A stretch of 64,000 nucleotides of DNA from Pigmentiphaga litoralis (GCF_014651835.1 NZ_BMXQ01000003.1:186001-250000); one strand, 5' to 3'; positions 8,991 through 18,236 are shown, counted from the stretch's first letter. Numbers and translations are program-made. The notes: generated by a model not told the origin, from the sequence alone.

Positions 8991-9067
8991 CGGAGTGTAG
9001 CGCAGCCCGGTAGCGCATCTGCTTTGGGAGCAGAGGGTCCAAGGTTCGAATCCTTGTACTCCGACCA
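8991..9067 (+). tRNA. tRNA-Pro (anticodon TGG)
   Basis: A 77-base cloverleaf with encoded CCA. The acceptor stem pairs CGGAGTG with its complement TACTCCG (one G-T wobble) before A-CCA. The anticodon stem CTGCT/AGCAG frames the loop TTTGGGA, giving TGG, and the T-arm contains GGTTCGAATCC. A terminator follows immediately. Confidence 0.97.
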
Positions 9068-9071
9068 ATTT

Positions 9072-9108
9072 GAAAGCCCGTCTTCTGAAAAGTCGACGGG
9101 CTTTCGTT
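9072..9108 (+). terminator. Intrinsic terminator after tRNA-Pro
   Basis: GAAAGCCCGTC (9072-9082) pairs perfectly over 11 bp with GACGGGCTTTC (9095-9105), loop of 12 bases, with a short T-rich tail (GTTCGT). It begins 5 bases after the tRNA CCA. Confidence 0.8.
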
Positions 9109-9193
9109 CGTCTGGGCAGCAGATTCAGCACGACAGCGGCAGGACGGCTGAGTATCATCTCGGCCACCTCTTGCCCCCGTTGACTGCCACGCC

Positions 9194-10303
9194 ATGACGC
9201 GCCCCGCGACGTCCACCCACCGCATGCCTCTGATGGACGCCATCAAGGCCGCCGGCTGCCTGGCCGTCGTCGCGCACCACCTGGCCTTTTACGGGCCGAT
9301 GTCCGACGTGGCGTATCCGCTGTCGCAACCCTTGTTCGACGGGCTGTATGCGTATGGCCGGATGGCGGTGCAGGCCTTTCTGGTGGTGGCGGGGTTTTTG
9401 TGTGCGATGCAGCTGGGGCCGCAGGGCGGGGCGAGTGCGTCCACCTTTCCCTGGCGCGCCATCGGCAAACGCTATCTGCGCCTGGTCGTGCCGCTTGCCG
9501 CCGCCTTGACGCTGGCGATTGTCTGCAACGGCATCGCGCGGCGCTGGATGACGCATGAATCCATTTCGGCGGTGCCCAATCCCTGGCAGCTGTTCGCGCA
9601 CGTGCTGTTTCTGCAAGACCTGGTGGATCAGGAGGCCTTGTCGGCGGGCGTCTGGTATCTGGCTGTCGATTTCCAGCTGTTCACGATGATGGCGCTGATG
9701 CTGGCGATCACCGCGCGGGCCGGGCTCCGCAGCATGGGTATGGTGGCGATTGCCGGGCTGACGTGGGCCTCGTTGATCGCGTTCAATCGCGACGATCTGT
9801 GGGACGAGACCGGTCTGTATTACCTGGCCTATTACGGCCTGGGCGCATTGGTGTTCTGGGCAACCGAACCGTCGGTGAGGCGCCCGCAGGTCTGGTTGGG
9901 GCTGCTGGCGGCCTGCGTGGTGGCGGCCTTGCTGGTGGACTACCGGGTGCGGATTGTCGTGGCCGCGGCGGTGGCGGGGCTGCTGGCCTGGGCCCGGTGG
10001 TCGGGCGGGCTGGCGCGCTGGCAAGTGCCCGACATCGTGTCCTGGCTCGGGCGCATTTCCTTTTCCATCTTTCTGGTGCACTTTCCGGTGTGCCTGGTGA
10101 TCAACGCGGCCGTGTCACGCTTCCTGCCTGCCACGCCCCTGATCAACGCCTTGGGCCTGATCGCAGCATTCTTCTGCAGCATTGCGGCCGGCGCGGTGTT
10201 CTACCGGCTGGTCGAAGGGCGGCGGTTCAACGCGTGGGAGCAGGGCGGGGTGGTCGCCCTGTTCTTGGGGGTGGGGTTGGCCGCATGGAAACTCGGCTGG
10301 TAG
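9194..10303 (+). CDS. Membrane acyltransferase, acyltransferase-3 (OafA-like) family
   Basis: A 369-aa polytopic membrane protein. After 12 residues it shows MDAIKAAGCLAVVAHHLAF, which resembles the acyltransferase-3 start (a first helix carrying a conserved His). About ten hydrophobic segments follow, with WYLAVDFQLF and SFSIFLVHFPV matching later family signatures. These enzymes O-acylate sugars, lipids or glycans at the inner membrane. The neighbours do not identify the substrate. It stands between tRNA-Pro and a convergent Tgl-like gene and is probably monocistronic. Confidence 0.8.
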   Translation: MTRPATSTHRMPLMDAIKAAGCLAVVAHHLAFYGPMSDVAYPLSQPLFDGLYAYGRMAVQAFLVVAGFLCAMQLGPQGGASASTFPWRAIGKRYLRLVVPLAAALTLAIVCNGIARRWMTHESISAVPNPWQLFAHVLFLQDLVDQEALSAGVWYLAVDFQLFTMMALMLAITARAGLRSMGMVAIAGLTWASLIAFNRDDLWDETGLYYLAYYGLGALVFWATEPSVRRPQVWLGLLAACVVAALLVDYRVRIVVAAAVAGLLAWARWSGGLARWQVPDIVSWLGRISFSIFLVHFPVCLVINAAVSRFLPATPLINALGLIAAFFCSIAAGAVFYRLVEGRRFNAWEQGGVVALFLGVGLAAWKLGW

Positions 10304-10367
10304 AGCGGCACCGGACCGGACCCGCGCGGCAGCGGGCAGGCGATAACACTGCGCGCGACCTTCACGG

Positions 10368-11516
10368 TCACCGCCCCGGCAGGGTGATTTCGCTCACCCC
10401 CGGATGCACCCACCGCAAACATTCCCGCGTCGCATCGATGCACCCGCCGTCCTTGTACACGCCCTGCGGCTCGCGCAGCTTCAGCATCATCGAATAGATG
10501 CGCTCCACCGCCTGCGGGTCGGCCATCGTCTCGCGCACGCGTTCGTCCACGATGTCATCGTTCACGGCCAGCGACCCGTCCGGCTTGCGATAGGTCGCGT
10601 CCCGCCAGTGATAGATCTCCAGGCACTTGCGCTGCAAGGAAAATACCTTGGTCGGTGTCCAGAAATTGTTGAACAGGCCGTTGCCCAGGTAAAAGATCCA
10701 GGACCCTTCATAGCCTTCCACGTCCGATGAAAACGGATCGGGGTTGCGGAACCATAGCCGGTCGCCGGGCACGTAGAACTTGAGCGGCAGCGGCGCATCC
10801 ATGGTCCCGTATTCACGCAGAAATACTTCGTGGAATTCACCGGACACAATCGCGCGCGTTTCCCATTGCCGCTGCAGATCCTCGGCAAGCTGCGGGTTGC
10901 AGACGGCCAGCTCGCGCGCCAGTCCGATCAGCGCGACGTATTCGGTGGCGCGGTAACAGGAAAACGACCATTTTCGTTCGCCATGATCGGGCTGGGTGGC
11001 CTTCTGCAAGGCCTCGCGCAGCGCCTTGCCGGGCTTGACGGTAAAGCCGCGCTCGTCGCTGTAGTCCCACCAGTCCATGGGCCGCTCGGCGTCGACCGTG
11101 TCAAAGGCCAGCACCGCTTGCCGCGCCGCTTCGACGATATACCGGCGGATGCGGATCGACGACAGCAGCTCGGGCACGTGCGGAAAGACAAAGGTGACGG
11201 GCGACGCCAGCATGGCCACGGCCACTTCGGTCTCGAGGTCCTGCGGACGGGCAAGGGTGTCCAGTCCCAGTTCATCATGCAAGCGGGTCGTGTCGTAGCC
11301 CGGTGTCCAGGCTTCGAACAGGTCGGGCCGCAAGGTCAGGCGCAGACCCGGCCGGTCGCTGTCCGACGCGTGCCGCAGCTCGGCGACCTCTTCCAGTCCG
11401 TGGACCCGCAACCAGTCCATCACGTCGTGTTCGGCCTCGGCGCGCGCTTGCGTGGTCCCGGCCAACACCAGGATGCCGCCGTCCGCCTGGACTGATCCGC
11501 CCTTGATATCCGTCAT
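10368..11516 (-). CDS. Protein-glutamine gamma-glutamyltransferase homologue (Tgl family)
   Basis: Tgl of Bacillus cross-links spore-coat proteins through Gln-Lys isopeptide bonds. Here the 382-aa product shows the Tgl layout: a SPVTFVFPHVPELLSSIRIR segment like the Tgl helical start, the catalytic Cys187 in WSFSCYRATEYVALIGLA, and then VPGDRLWFRNPD and EGSWIFYLGNGLF, where Glu270 lines up with the Bacillus catalytic Glu in QGENVI. The N-terminal 80 residues and the last 60 are additional to the 245-aa Bacillus enzyme. Start ATG 11516 follows GGGGAG. No spore-coat genes are nearby and a betaproteobacterium does not sporulate, so the target is unknown. It is divergent from a LysR gene that may control it. 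Homology is from remembered motifs. Confidence 0.72.
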   Translation of the reverse strand: MTDIKGGSVQADGGILVLAGTTQARAEAEHDVMDWLRVHGLEEVAELRHASDSDRPGLRLTLRPDLFEAWTPGYDTTRLHDELGLDTLARPQDLETEVAVAMLASPVTFVFPHVPELLSSIRIRRYIVEAARQAVLAFDTVDAERPMDWWDYSDERGFTVKPGKALREALQKATQPDHGERKWSFSCYRATEYVALIGLARELAVCNPQLAEDLQRQWETRAIVSGEFHEVFLREYGTMDAPLPLKFYVPGDRLWFRNPDPFSSDVEGYEGSWIFYLGNGLFNNFWTPTKVFSLQRKCLEIYHWRDATYRKPDGSLAVNDDIVDERVRETMADPQAVERIYSMMLKLREPQGVYKDGGCIDATRECLRWVHPGVSEITLPGR

Positions 11517-11692
11517 GCCCTGCTCCCCGCCACTAGCGATCGTTGTCGGTAGGTTGTAGTCAAGTTGCGCGCGATTTGCCAGCACGCAAATCTCACCGAG
11601 TCATGACAATTTTGTTCAAAAGGCAAAAGCGGGGATGGCCGCACACTGCCGATACAATGCCTTTCCACCGCCACGCTCACCTAGGGGCAGCC

Positions 11693-12670
11693 ATGCGCGC
11701 CGATCTACAGTCACTGGACATCCATCACCTGACGGTGCTGAGTCTGCTCCTGCAGCACTGCAGCGTGACCAAGGTGGCCGAAAAGACGGGTCAGGCGCAG
11801 CCCGCAATCAGCCGGATGCTGGTCCGCCTGCGCAAGGTGACGGGCGACCCTCTGCTGGTGCGCAGCGGCATCCGCATGGTGCTGACGGAACGCGCGGTCG
11901 CGATGCGCGAACCGCTGCAGGAAATCCTGGCCCAGGTGGCGCGCATCGAAGTCGGCACCAATTTCGCGCCAGACCTGTCCGACAAGGAATTCCGGATCGC
12001 CTGCGCCGACTGCATTCCCACCTTGCTGCTGCCGCAAATCATCGCGCGGCTGACCAGCGCCGGGCGCCGCATCCGCGCGAAGCTGCGGCTGATCGATCCC
12101 GCCTTTGACGTGGCGCGCGCGCTGGAAGAAGGTGAGCTGGACCTGGTGATCAACAACAGCCCCAATCCGCGCGAAGACCTGCGCATCGGCCGCCTGTACA
12201 CCGACGAAGTGGTCTGCATGATGCGATCCGGCCACCCGCTGGCAGGCGAGGCCCGTCTGTCATTGGCGCGCTACCTGAACATGCAACACCTGGCGCCACA
12301 ACCCAGTTCGCTTCGCGAAATGGGACCGGTGGACGGCGAACTGGCCAAGGTGGGCTATCGCCGCGTGATCTCGGCCACCGTGCCCGAGTTCAATCTGGCG
12401 CCCTACGTGTTGCTGTCCACGGACCTAGTCTTTACCACCGGCCGCGTGTTTGCCGAGCACTACGCCAAGCTGCTGCCGGTCACGATCGTGCCGGCCCCGC
12501 TTGAATTTCCGCCGATGCGCTTCTATCAGCTGTGGCACGAACGCAATCACGCGAGCGATTCGAATCGCTGGCTGCGACAGCAGGTCAGCGATGCGGTGCG
12601 CGAATTGGTCGTTGATCCGCAGCATGGCGATCGCGGCATCCTGACCCCCGCAGTAGCCGCCGAGGCCTGA
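11693..12670 (+). CDS. LysR-family transcriptional regulator
   Basis: A 325-aa LysR protein. The winged helix-turn-helix is at residues 9-65 (HHLTVLSLLLQHCSVTKVAE, then AQPAISRMLVRLRKVTGDPL). The effector domain follows, with DLSDKEFRIACADCIPTLLLP opening the first lobe. The start ATG 11693 has an AGGGGC site; the frame is open upstream but not conserved. It is divergent from the Tgl-like gene (176-bp gap) and lies upstream of the ABC/Rieske operon in the same direction (146-bp gap), so it could regulate either. LysR genes usually control a divergent neighbour, but the catabolic operon is an equally plausible target. Confidence 0.9.
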   Translation: MRADLQSLDIHHLTVLSLLLQHCSVTKVAEKTGQAQPAISRMLVRLRKVTGDPLLVRSGIRMVLTERAVAMREPLQEILAQVARIEVGTNFAPDLSDKEFRIACADCIPTLLLPQIIARLTSAGRRIRAKLRLIDPAFDVARALEEGELDLVINNSPNPREDLRIGRLYTDEVVCMMRSGHPLAGEARLSLARYLNMQHLAPQPSSLREMGPVDGELAKVGYRRVISATVPEFNLAPYVLLSTDLVFTTGRVFAEHYAKLLPVTIVPAPLEFPPMRFYQLWHERNHASDSNRWLRQQVSDAVRELVVDPQHGDRGILTPAVAAEA

Positions 12671-12816
12671 CTCATACCACTTGCGTTATGTACTGTATGG
12701 TGGCCGCGAGGCTGCCGCCTTCCCCGGATGCCGCATAGACTGCCTTATCGGTCTCTTATGCCGGTGTGACATCAGGAAGCGCACCACGTCGGTGTGCACC
12801 ACTTTGGGGAATGGCA

Positions 12817-13788
12817 ATGTCTATACGTCGTTGGTGGCCCGTGGCAGTAGCCACGCTGTTGACCGCAGCAAATGCGCACGCCGCAGAAAAGCTCACCTTC
12901 CTCACCAGCTGGAAGGCCCAGGCAGAACACGGTGGCTACTACCAGGCACTGGCCAAGGGCCACTACCAGGCCTGTGGCATCGACGTGAACATCCGCCAGG
13001 GCGGCCCCGCCATCGATGGCAAACAGCTGTTCGTGGCCGGCGCCGTCGACATGATGATGGCCTCGTTCAGCGACACCGCCTTCCAGGTCAATGAAGCCGG
13101 CTTCGCGGGCAAGGCCGTGATGTCGTCGTTCCAGAAAAGCCCGCAGATCCTGATGACGCATGCCGGCAATGGCATCGAAAAAATGGAAGACATGCGCGGC
13201 AAGCCCGTCATGGTGTCGGCTTCGTCGCGCACCAGCTTCTGGCCCTTCCTGCGCAACAAGTTCGGCTTCACCGATGCCCAACTGCGCGCCTATACCGGCC
13301 AGCTCGCTCCGTGGCTGCTCGATCCCACCGGCATCCAGCAAGGCCTGCTGACCAACGAGCCGTATCGCGTGCAGACCGAAACGGGCAAGTCGCCCAAGAC
13401 CTTCCTGCTGGCCGACTACGGCTATGAGGCCTACAGCTCGGTCGTGATCGCGAGCAAGAAGATGATCGACGAAAAGCCGCAGGTCGTGCAGTGCTTCGTG
13501 TCGGCCACCCGCAAGGGCTGGGAAGAGTTCTTCGTGGATCCCAAGCCGGCCATTGCCCTGATCAAGCAGAACAACCCCGAGAACACCGACGACCTGATCG
13601 CCTATGCCATCCGCACGATGAAGTCGGCTGGCATCGTCGAGTCCGCCGATACGGCCAAGGGCGGCATTGGCACCATGACCGACGCGCGCTGGAAATCGCA
13701 CTTCGACATGCTGGCGTCGGCCGGCCTGATCTCGAAGACGCTGGACTACAAGAGTGCGTACACCCTGCAGTTCGTGAACGCGAAGTAA
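12817..13788 (+). CDS. ABC transporter substrate-binding protein, NMT1/ThiY-like
   Basis: First gene of a seven-gene operon. A signal peptide of about 22 residues (MSIRRWWPVAVATLL...AHA) precedes a mature chain starting AEKLTFLTSWKAQAEHGGYYQALAKGHY, characteristic of the NMT1/ThiY/SsuA group that binds pyrimidine precursors of thiamine, sulfonates, nitrate or aromatic acids. The ATG at 12817 is best spaced from a GGGGA site; 12811 is an alternative. Ligand identity cannot be read from sequence. Its linkage to ring-processing hydrolases suggests an N-heterocycle. Confidence 0.88.
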   Translation: MSIRRWWPVAVATLLTAANAHAAEKLTFLTSWKAQAEHGGYYQALAKGHYQACGIDVNIRQGGPAIDGKQLFVAGAVDMMMASFSDTAFQVNEAGFAGKAVMSSFQKSPQILMTHAGNGIEKMEDMRGKPVMVSASSRTSFWPFLRNKFGFTDAQLRAYTGQLAPWLLDPTGIQQGLLTNEPYRVQTETGKSPKTFLLADYGYEAYSSVVIASKKMIDEKPQVVQCFVSATRKGWEEFFVDPKPAIALIKQNNPENTDDLIAYAIRTMKSAGIVESADTAKGGIGTMTDARWKSHFDMLASAGLISKTLDYKSAYTLQFVNAK

Positions 13789-13801
13789 GAGGGAGCCTGC
13801 C

Positions 13802-14824
13802 ATGATCGTGACGAAACAAGCCGTGCTGCGCCGCTTCTGGTATGCGGTGATGCCCGTGTCCTTGCTCGACGAAGGGCAGCAGGGATTCACGCTGCTGGGC
13901 GAAAAGATCGTGCTGTGGAAGACCGCCGAAGGCAAGATCGCCTGCCTGCAGGACCGGTGCTGCCACCGCACGGCCAAGCTGTCCCTGGGTTTCGTTGAGA
14001 ACGACAACATTGTCTGCGGCTATCACGGCTGGACGTTCGACACGGCAGGCGCCTGCGTGCGCATTCCCCAGCGGCCCGATGAACCCATCTCTGCGAAACA
14101 TTGCGTGAAGGCGTTTCGGGCCGAAGAAAAGTACGGCTATGTGTGGGTCGCGCTCGACGATCCGCTGACCGGCATTCCCGAGATCCCCGAAGCCGCGCTG
14201 CCGGGCTTTCGCCAGGTGCCCGAGTTCTACGAGCCCTGGAAAATCGGCGCCCTGCGCCTGATGGAAAATTCCTTCGACTCGGCGCATGTGGCCTATGTGC
14301 ACCGCGAAACCTTTGGCGACGTGGCCCAGCCCGAAGTCGGCGCGCGTGAAGTCGAAGTCAGCGACTTCGGTTTCGATTCAGCCTACGACTCGCCGGTCGT
14401 GGTGCGCGGCGACACGGCGCAGAAAGCGGTAGTGACCGCCGATGGCCGCACGGTCCGTCACACCCACTCGACCTGGTACATGCCGTTTGCGCGCCGCACC
14501 GCCATTCGCTATCCCCATGGCCTGCAGCATGTGCTGATCACCTGTGCCACGCCCATGGACGATGGCAACACCATGGTCGTGCAGTGGGTCTATCGCAATG
14601 ACACCGAAGCCGATGTGGCGTCGGCCGACGTGGTCGCCTTCGACCGCGCGGTCACGCTCGAAGATCAGTTGATCCTTGAAAGCTGCGAGCCCGATGTGCC
14701 GCTCTCGACGCAGGACGGCGAAGAACTGCACATGCCATCGGACCGTCCCGGCCTGATCATGCGCCGCATGCTGTCGCAACTGCTGCGCGAGCACGGCGAA
14801 ACCGAACAGCGAGCCTTCGCATGA
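13802..14824 (+). CDS. Rieske non-heme iron oxygenase, vanillate-demethylase-like
   Basis: A 340-aa oxygenase component that would hydroxylate or O-/N-demethylate a ring compound. The Rieske 2Fe-2S ligands are Cys53/His55 and Cys72/His75 (CCHR and CGYH). The mononuclear iron site is in ENSFDSAHVAYVH (Asp159 bridging, His162, His167). Length and layout resemble VanA and caffeine N-demethylase-type enzymes. No reductase or ferredoxin gene is in the operon, so electrons must come from a reductase encoded elsewhere. It starts 13 bases after the binding-protein gene, and its stop overlaps the permease start (ATGA). Substrate unknown. Confidence 0.9.
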   Translation: MIVTKQAVLRRFWYAVMPVSLLDEGQQGFTLLGEKIVLWKTAEGKIACLQDRCCHRTAKLSLGFVENDNIVCGYHGWTFDTAGACVRIPQRPDEPISAKHCVKAFRAEEKYGYVWVALDDPLTGIPEIPEAALPGFRQVPEFYEPWKIGALRLMENSFDSAHVAYVHRETFGDVAQPEVGAREVEVSDFGFDSAYDSPVVVRGDTAQKAVVTADGRTVRHTHSTWYMPFARRTAIRYPHGLQHVLITCATPMDDGNTMVVQWVYRNDTEADVASADVVAFDRAVTLEDQLILESCEPDVPLSTQDGEELHMPSDRPGLIMRRMLSQLLREHGETEQRAFA

Positions 14825-15759
14825 GCACACCTGCCAACAGCCTGCCCGGGGCCGCCGTGCGCGGCGTCGCGCCGCCTGCATCGGTCGCCGCTGGCGCCGC
14901 CGCCGCGTCATCGCCGTCGGGGGCCCTGCCTTCCACGCCGACCGGCACGGCCATCAAGGCCCCGTCCAAGTGGCGCACCCGCGCACCCAACATCCTGCTG
15001 CCGCTGATGACCGGCGTGGCCTTCCTGCTGCTGTGGGAATGGCTCGTCACCATCAACAACATTCCCAAGTTCGTCCTGCCATCGCCGTCGTTGATTTTCC
15101 AGACGCTGATTGCCGACCACGAGGCCCTGTTTCGCGCGCTGCGCTTCACGGCCGCGATCACGCTCAGCGCTTTCTTCCTGGCCTTGATCAGTGGCCTGGC
15201 CGTGGGTGTGCTGCTGACCCAGAGCCGTTCACTGGAACTGGCGTTCTGGCCGTACGCCGTGGTGCTGCAGGTCACGCCATCGATCGCCATCGCGCCGCTG
15301 ATCATCATCTGGGTGGGCCTGGACCGCCTGTGGCTTGCACTGCTGTTGCTGGCGTGGATCGTGGCCTTCTTCCCGATCCTGTCGAACACGGCGATCGGGC
15401 TGAAGTCGGTCGATCATGGCCTGCGCAATGTGTTCGAGCTGTATGGCGCCTCGCGCTGGAAGCGCTTCCGTTATCTGCAGTTGCCGTCGGCCTTGCCCTA
15501 CATCCTGGCAGGCGTGCGGATCTCAGCCGGCCTGTCGGTCATCGGCGCGGTCGTGGCCGAGTTCATGGCGGGCAGCGGGACCGCCACCGGCCTGGCGTGG
15601 ACGATTGTGGAAAGCGGGAATCTGCTGAACATCCCGCGTATGTTCGCCGCCTTGCTGATGCTGTCGGTGTTCGGCATCGGCATCTGGTATGCGACGGCCT
15701 TTATCCAGTGGCTGCTGCTGCATCGCTGGCATGAAAGCGAAACCAAACAGGAGAATTGA
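14821..15759 (+). CDS. ABC transporter permease, SsuC/TauC-like
   Basis: Inner-membrane subunit of the importer whose binding protein and ATPase are in the same operon. The first 50 residues are Ala/Pro-rich and hydrophilic, which is unusual, followed by about six membrane helices beginning ILLPLMTGVAFLLLWEWLV. The coupling loop FELYGASRWKRFRYLQLPSALPYI matches the EAA motif of SsuC/TauC permeases. The start overlaps the Rieske stop by 4 bases (ATGA), so the oxygenase and transporter are translationally coupled. Confidence 0.93.
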   Translation: MSTPANSLPGAAVRGVAPPASVAAGAAAASSPSGALPSTPTGTAIKAPSKWRTRAPNILLPLMTGVAFLLLWEWLVTINNIPKFVLPSPSLIFQTLIADHEALFRALRFTAAITLSAFFLALISGLAVGVLLTQSRSLELAFWPYAVVLQVTPSIAIAPLIIIWVGLDRLWLALLLLAWIVAFFPILSNTAIGLKSVDHGLRNVFELYGASRWKRFRYLQLPSALPYILAGVRISAGLSVIGAVVAEFMAGSGTATGLAWTIVESGNLLNIPRMFAALLMLSVFGIGIWYATAFIQWLLLHRWHESETKQEN

Positions 15760-15761
15760 TC

Positions 15762-16592
15762 ATGTCCGCCGCGACGTCCGCAGTAACGAGATCCGGCTTT
15801 CCCCGCCGCCAGTGGGTCGACATGACGACCGAGGAATTTGCGGCGCTGACGCCCGACACGGTCGCGGTGCTGCCCGTGGCCGCGATCGAGCAACACGGCC
15901 CGCACCTGCCGGTCTTCGTCGATGCCTGCATCAATGCCGGCGTGGTCGAACGCACGCTCAAACTCCTGCCCGATGACCTGCCCGTCACCTTCCTGCCGGC
16001 CCAGACTATCGGCAAGTCGAATGAACACCAGGCCTTTCCCGGCACGCTGACCCTGCGCGCCGAGACACTGATCCAGCTGTGGACCGACATTGCCGAAAGC
16101 GTGTATCGCGCCGGCATCCGCAAGCTGGTGCTGTTCAACTCGCATGGCGGGCAGCCGCAGGTCATGGACATCGTGGCGCGTGACCTGCGCGTGCGGCTCG
16201 ACATGTTCGTGGTGACGGCGGCGACCTGGAGCTTTGGTTCCGTGCCCGATCAGTATCCGCCCGATGAAAAGACCTACGGCATCCATGGCGGGTCGAGCGA
16301 GACGTCGATGATGCTGGCGCTGCGGCCCGACCTGGTGCGACTGGACAAGGCGCAGGACTTCAAGCCGCTCGGTATTGAGCTTGCTCAGGAATATCGCTAC
16401 CTGAATGCCGAAGGCCGGGTGGGCTTCGGCTGGCAGACGCAGGACCTGCACCCGGCCGGCGCCTGCGGCAACGCGCTCGACGCCGATGCCGAGCGTGGCA
16501 ACGAGAGCCTGGATCATGCGGCGCGCGGCTTTGCGACGCTGCTGCAGGAAGTCCATCGTTATCCCCTGGAACGTATGAGGTCCCGCGCATGA
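15762..16592 (+). CDS. Creatininase-family amidohydrolase
   Basis: Metal-dependent hydrolase family that opens cyclic amides (creatinine to creatine) or removes formyl groups. Metal-site motifs are visible: AAIEQHGPHLPVFVD near residues 42-55 (Glu, His and Asp ligands), FNSHGGQPQ, and GIHGGSSETSMML with the later conserved Glu. The ATG at 15762 sits 8 bases after CAGGAG. The 276-aa length is typical. It lies between permease and ATPase genes and overlaps the latter by 4 bases (ATGA). In this operon it probably opens a ring lactam or imide after import or after Rieske oxidation; that step is inferred. Confidence 0.88.
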   Translation: MSAATSAVTRSGFPRRQWVDMTTEEFAALTPDTVAVLPVAAIEQHGPHLPVFVDACINAGVVERTLKLLPDDLPVTFLPAQTIGKSNEHQAFPGTLTLRAETLIQLWTDIAESVYRAGIRKLVLFNSHGGQPQVMDIVARDLRVRLDMFVVTAATWSFGSVPDQYPPDEKTYGIHGGSSETSMMLALRPDLVRLDKAQDFKPLGIELAQEYRYLNAEGRVGFGWQTQDLHPAGACGNALDADAERGNESLDHAARGFATLLQEVHRYPLERMRSRA

Positions 16593-17473
16593 TCGCCGCC
16601 GTCCCCACGCTCGCCGCCGTGAACACGGCGGCCCCGCATGCTCCCCACGTCCCTGCCTCTACCAAGCCCCTGGTGCGGCTGCGCGGAGTCGACAAGGTCT
16701 ATGCCAACGGCACGCTGGCCGTGCAGAACCTGAACCTGGATATCCGGGCCAACGAATTCATCAGCCTGCTCGGCCCGTCGGGCTGCGGCAAGTCCACCGC
16801 GCTGCGGATGATCGCGGGCCTGGGCGAACACAGCCGCGGCGAAATCGACTGGCCCACCGCCCGCTACGATGCGCGCGGCCGGCCCATTCGCGAGATTGGC
16901 TTCGTGTTCCAGGAGCCCACGCTGATGCCGTGGGCGACGGTGTTCGATAACGTCTACCTGCCCCTGATGTTGAAAGACATCCCACGCGCCGAAGTGGTTG
17001 ACCGTGTCAACAGTACGCTCGACATGGTGGGGCTGCTCGGGTTCGCCAACTCGCATCCACGCGAATTGTCGGGCGGCATGAAGATGCGCGTGTCCATTGC
17101 CCGGGCGCTCGTCACGCAGCCCAAGCTGTTGTTGATGGATGAGCCCTTTGCCGCGCTGGATGAGATCACTCGCTCAAAATTGAACAACGACCTGCTCGAC
17201 ATCTGGCAGCGCGCGCAATGCACCGTGGTCTTCGTGACGCACAGCATCTACGAAAGCGTGTACTTGTCGAACCGCATCGTGGTGCTGGCCGCGCGGCCGG
17301 GCCGCATGATCGGTGAACTGGCCGTGGACACGCCGTACCCGCGCACCAATGATTTCCGGCTGACGCCCGAATACATCGCCCATTGCCGCGCGGTGTCCGA
17401 CATGCTGGACCTTGCCATGTATGGCGCTGCGCCCGCAGCGACGCTTGCTTCGGATCATTCGCATGCCGGCTAA
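16589..17473 (+). CDS. ABC transporter ATP-binding protein, SsuB/TauB-like
   Basis: Energy subunit of the operon's importer, 294 aa. Walker [10 protein letters not shown] is at residues 62-70, preceded by an extra Ala/Pro-rich stretch of about 28 residues. Q-loop VFQEPTLMPW, signature ELSGGMKMRVSIARAL, Walker B LLLMDEPFAALDE and switch VTHSIYES are intact. It overlaps the creatininase gene by 4 bases and the RutB-like gene by 11, showing tight coupling of transport and degradation genes. Confidence 0.94.
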   Translation: MIAAVPTLAAVNTAAPHAPHVPASTKPLVRLRGVDKVYANGTLAVQNLNLDIRANEFISLLGPSGCGKSTALRMIAGLGEHSRGEIDWPTARYDARGRPIREIGFVFQEPTLMPWATVFDNVYLPLMLKDIPRAEVVDRVNSTLDMVGLLGFANSHPRELSGGMKMRVSIARALVTQPKLLLMDEPFAALDEITRSKLNNDLLDIWQRAQCTVVFVTHSIYESVYLSNRIVVLAARPGRMIGELAVDTPYPRTNDFRLTPEYIAHCRAVSDMLDLAMYGAAPAATLASDHSHAG

Positions 17474-18236
17474 GTCTCTTCCGCTGGGTTCGTCATCGCG
17501 CAATCAATGGCAGGTGTCGCGCGAGTCGGCCAATCTGGTGCGGGTGCCCGCCGCGCCGCAGCCGGTCAGCTTCGACGCCACGCCGCAGTCGCTCACGATC
17601 GACCTGCGTCGCATGGCGATCGTCGTCGTCGACATGCAGAACGACTTCTGCCACCCGGATGGGTGGTTGGCATCGATCGGCGTGGATGTGGCGGCGGCGC
17701 GCACGCCCATCACGCCGCTGGCCACGCTGTTGCCGGCATTGCGCCAGGCCGACGTGCCGGTGGTGTGGGTGAATTGGGGCAACCGCCCCGACAAACTGAA
17801 CCTGAGCCCGTCGCTGCTGCATGTCTACAAGCCGACAGGCGAGGGCGTCGGCCTGGGCGACCCCTTGCCATCCAATGGCGCGCCGGTCCTGCAGGCCGGA
17901 TCATGGGCCGCCGCCGTGGTCGACGAACTGGCGCCGCAAGCCGGCGATGTCGAGGTGGCCAAGTACCGCATGAGCGGCTTCTGGGACACGCCGCTCGATT
18001 CGATCCTGCGCAACCTGGGCGTGACGACCTTGCTGTTTGCCGGCGTCAATGTCGACCAGTGTGTGCTGTGCACCCTGCAGGACGCGAATTTCCTGGGCTA
18101 CGACTGCGTGCTGCTCGACGACTGCTCGGCCACCACGTCGCCGGCCTTCTGCGCCGATGCCACCCGCTACAACGTCAATCAATGTTTCGGCTTTGTCGCC
18201 GAGTCCACCGCCTTGCTGCAAGGGATGTCAGCATGA
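17463..18236 (+). CDS. Isochorismatase-fold cysteine hydrolase, RutB-like
   Basis: A 257-aa amidase of the isochorismatase superfamily. The catalytic triad is Asp57 (VVVDMQNDFC), Lys167 (VAKYRMSGFW) and Cys200 (NVDQCVLCTLQDA). The stretch VDELAPQAGDVEVAKYRMSGF and the following FAGVN region resemble RutB (ureidoacrylate amidohydrolase), which releases carbamate from the opened pyrimidine ring, and related biuret hydrolases. A ureido or carbamoyl intermediate is therefore the best guess for its substrate. The ATG at 17463 overlaps the ATPase gene by 11 bases, and the stop overlaps the cupin start (ATGA). Confidence 0.88.
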   Translation: MPAKSLPLGSSSRNQWQVSRESANLVRVPAAPQPVSFDATPQSLTIDLRRMAIVVVDMQNDFCHPDGWLASIGVDVAAARTPITPLATLLPALRQADVPVVWVNWGNRPDKLNLSPSLLHVYKPTGEGVGLGDPLPSNGAPVLQAGSWAAAVVDELAPQAGDVEVAKYRMSGFWDTPLDSILRNLGVTTLLFAGVNVDQCVLCTLQDANFLGYDCVLLDDCSATTSPAFCADATRYNVNQCFGFVAESTALLQGMSA

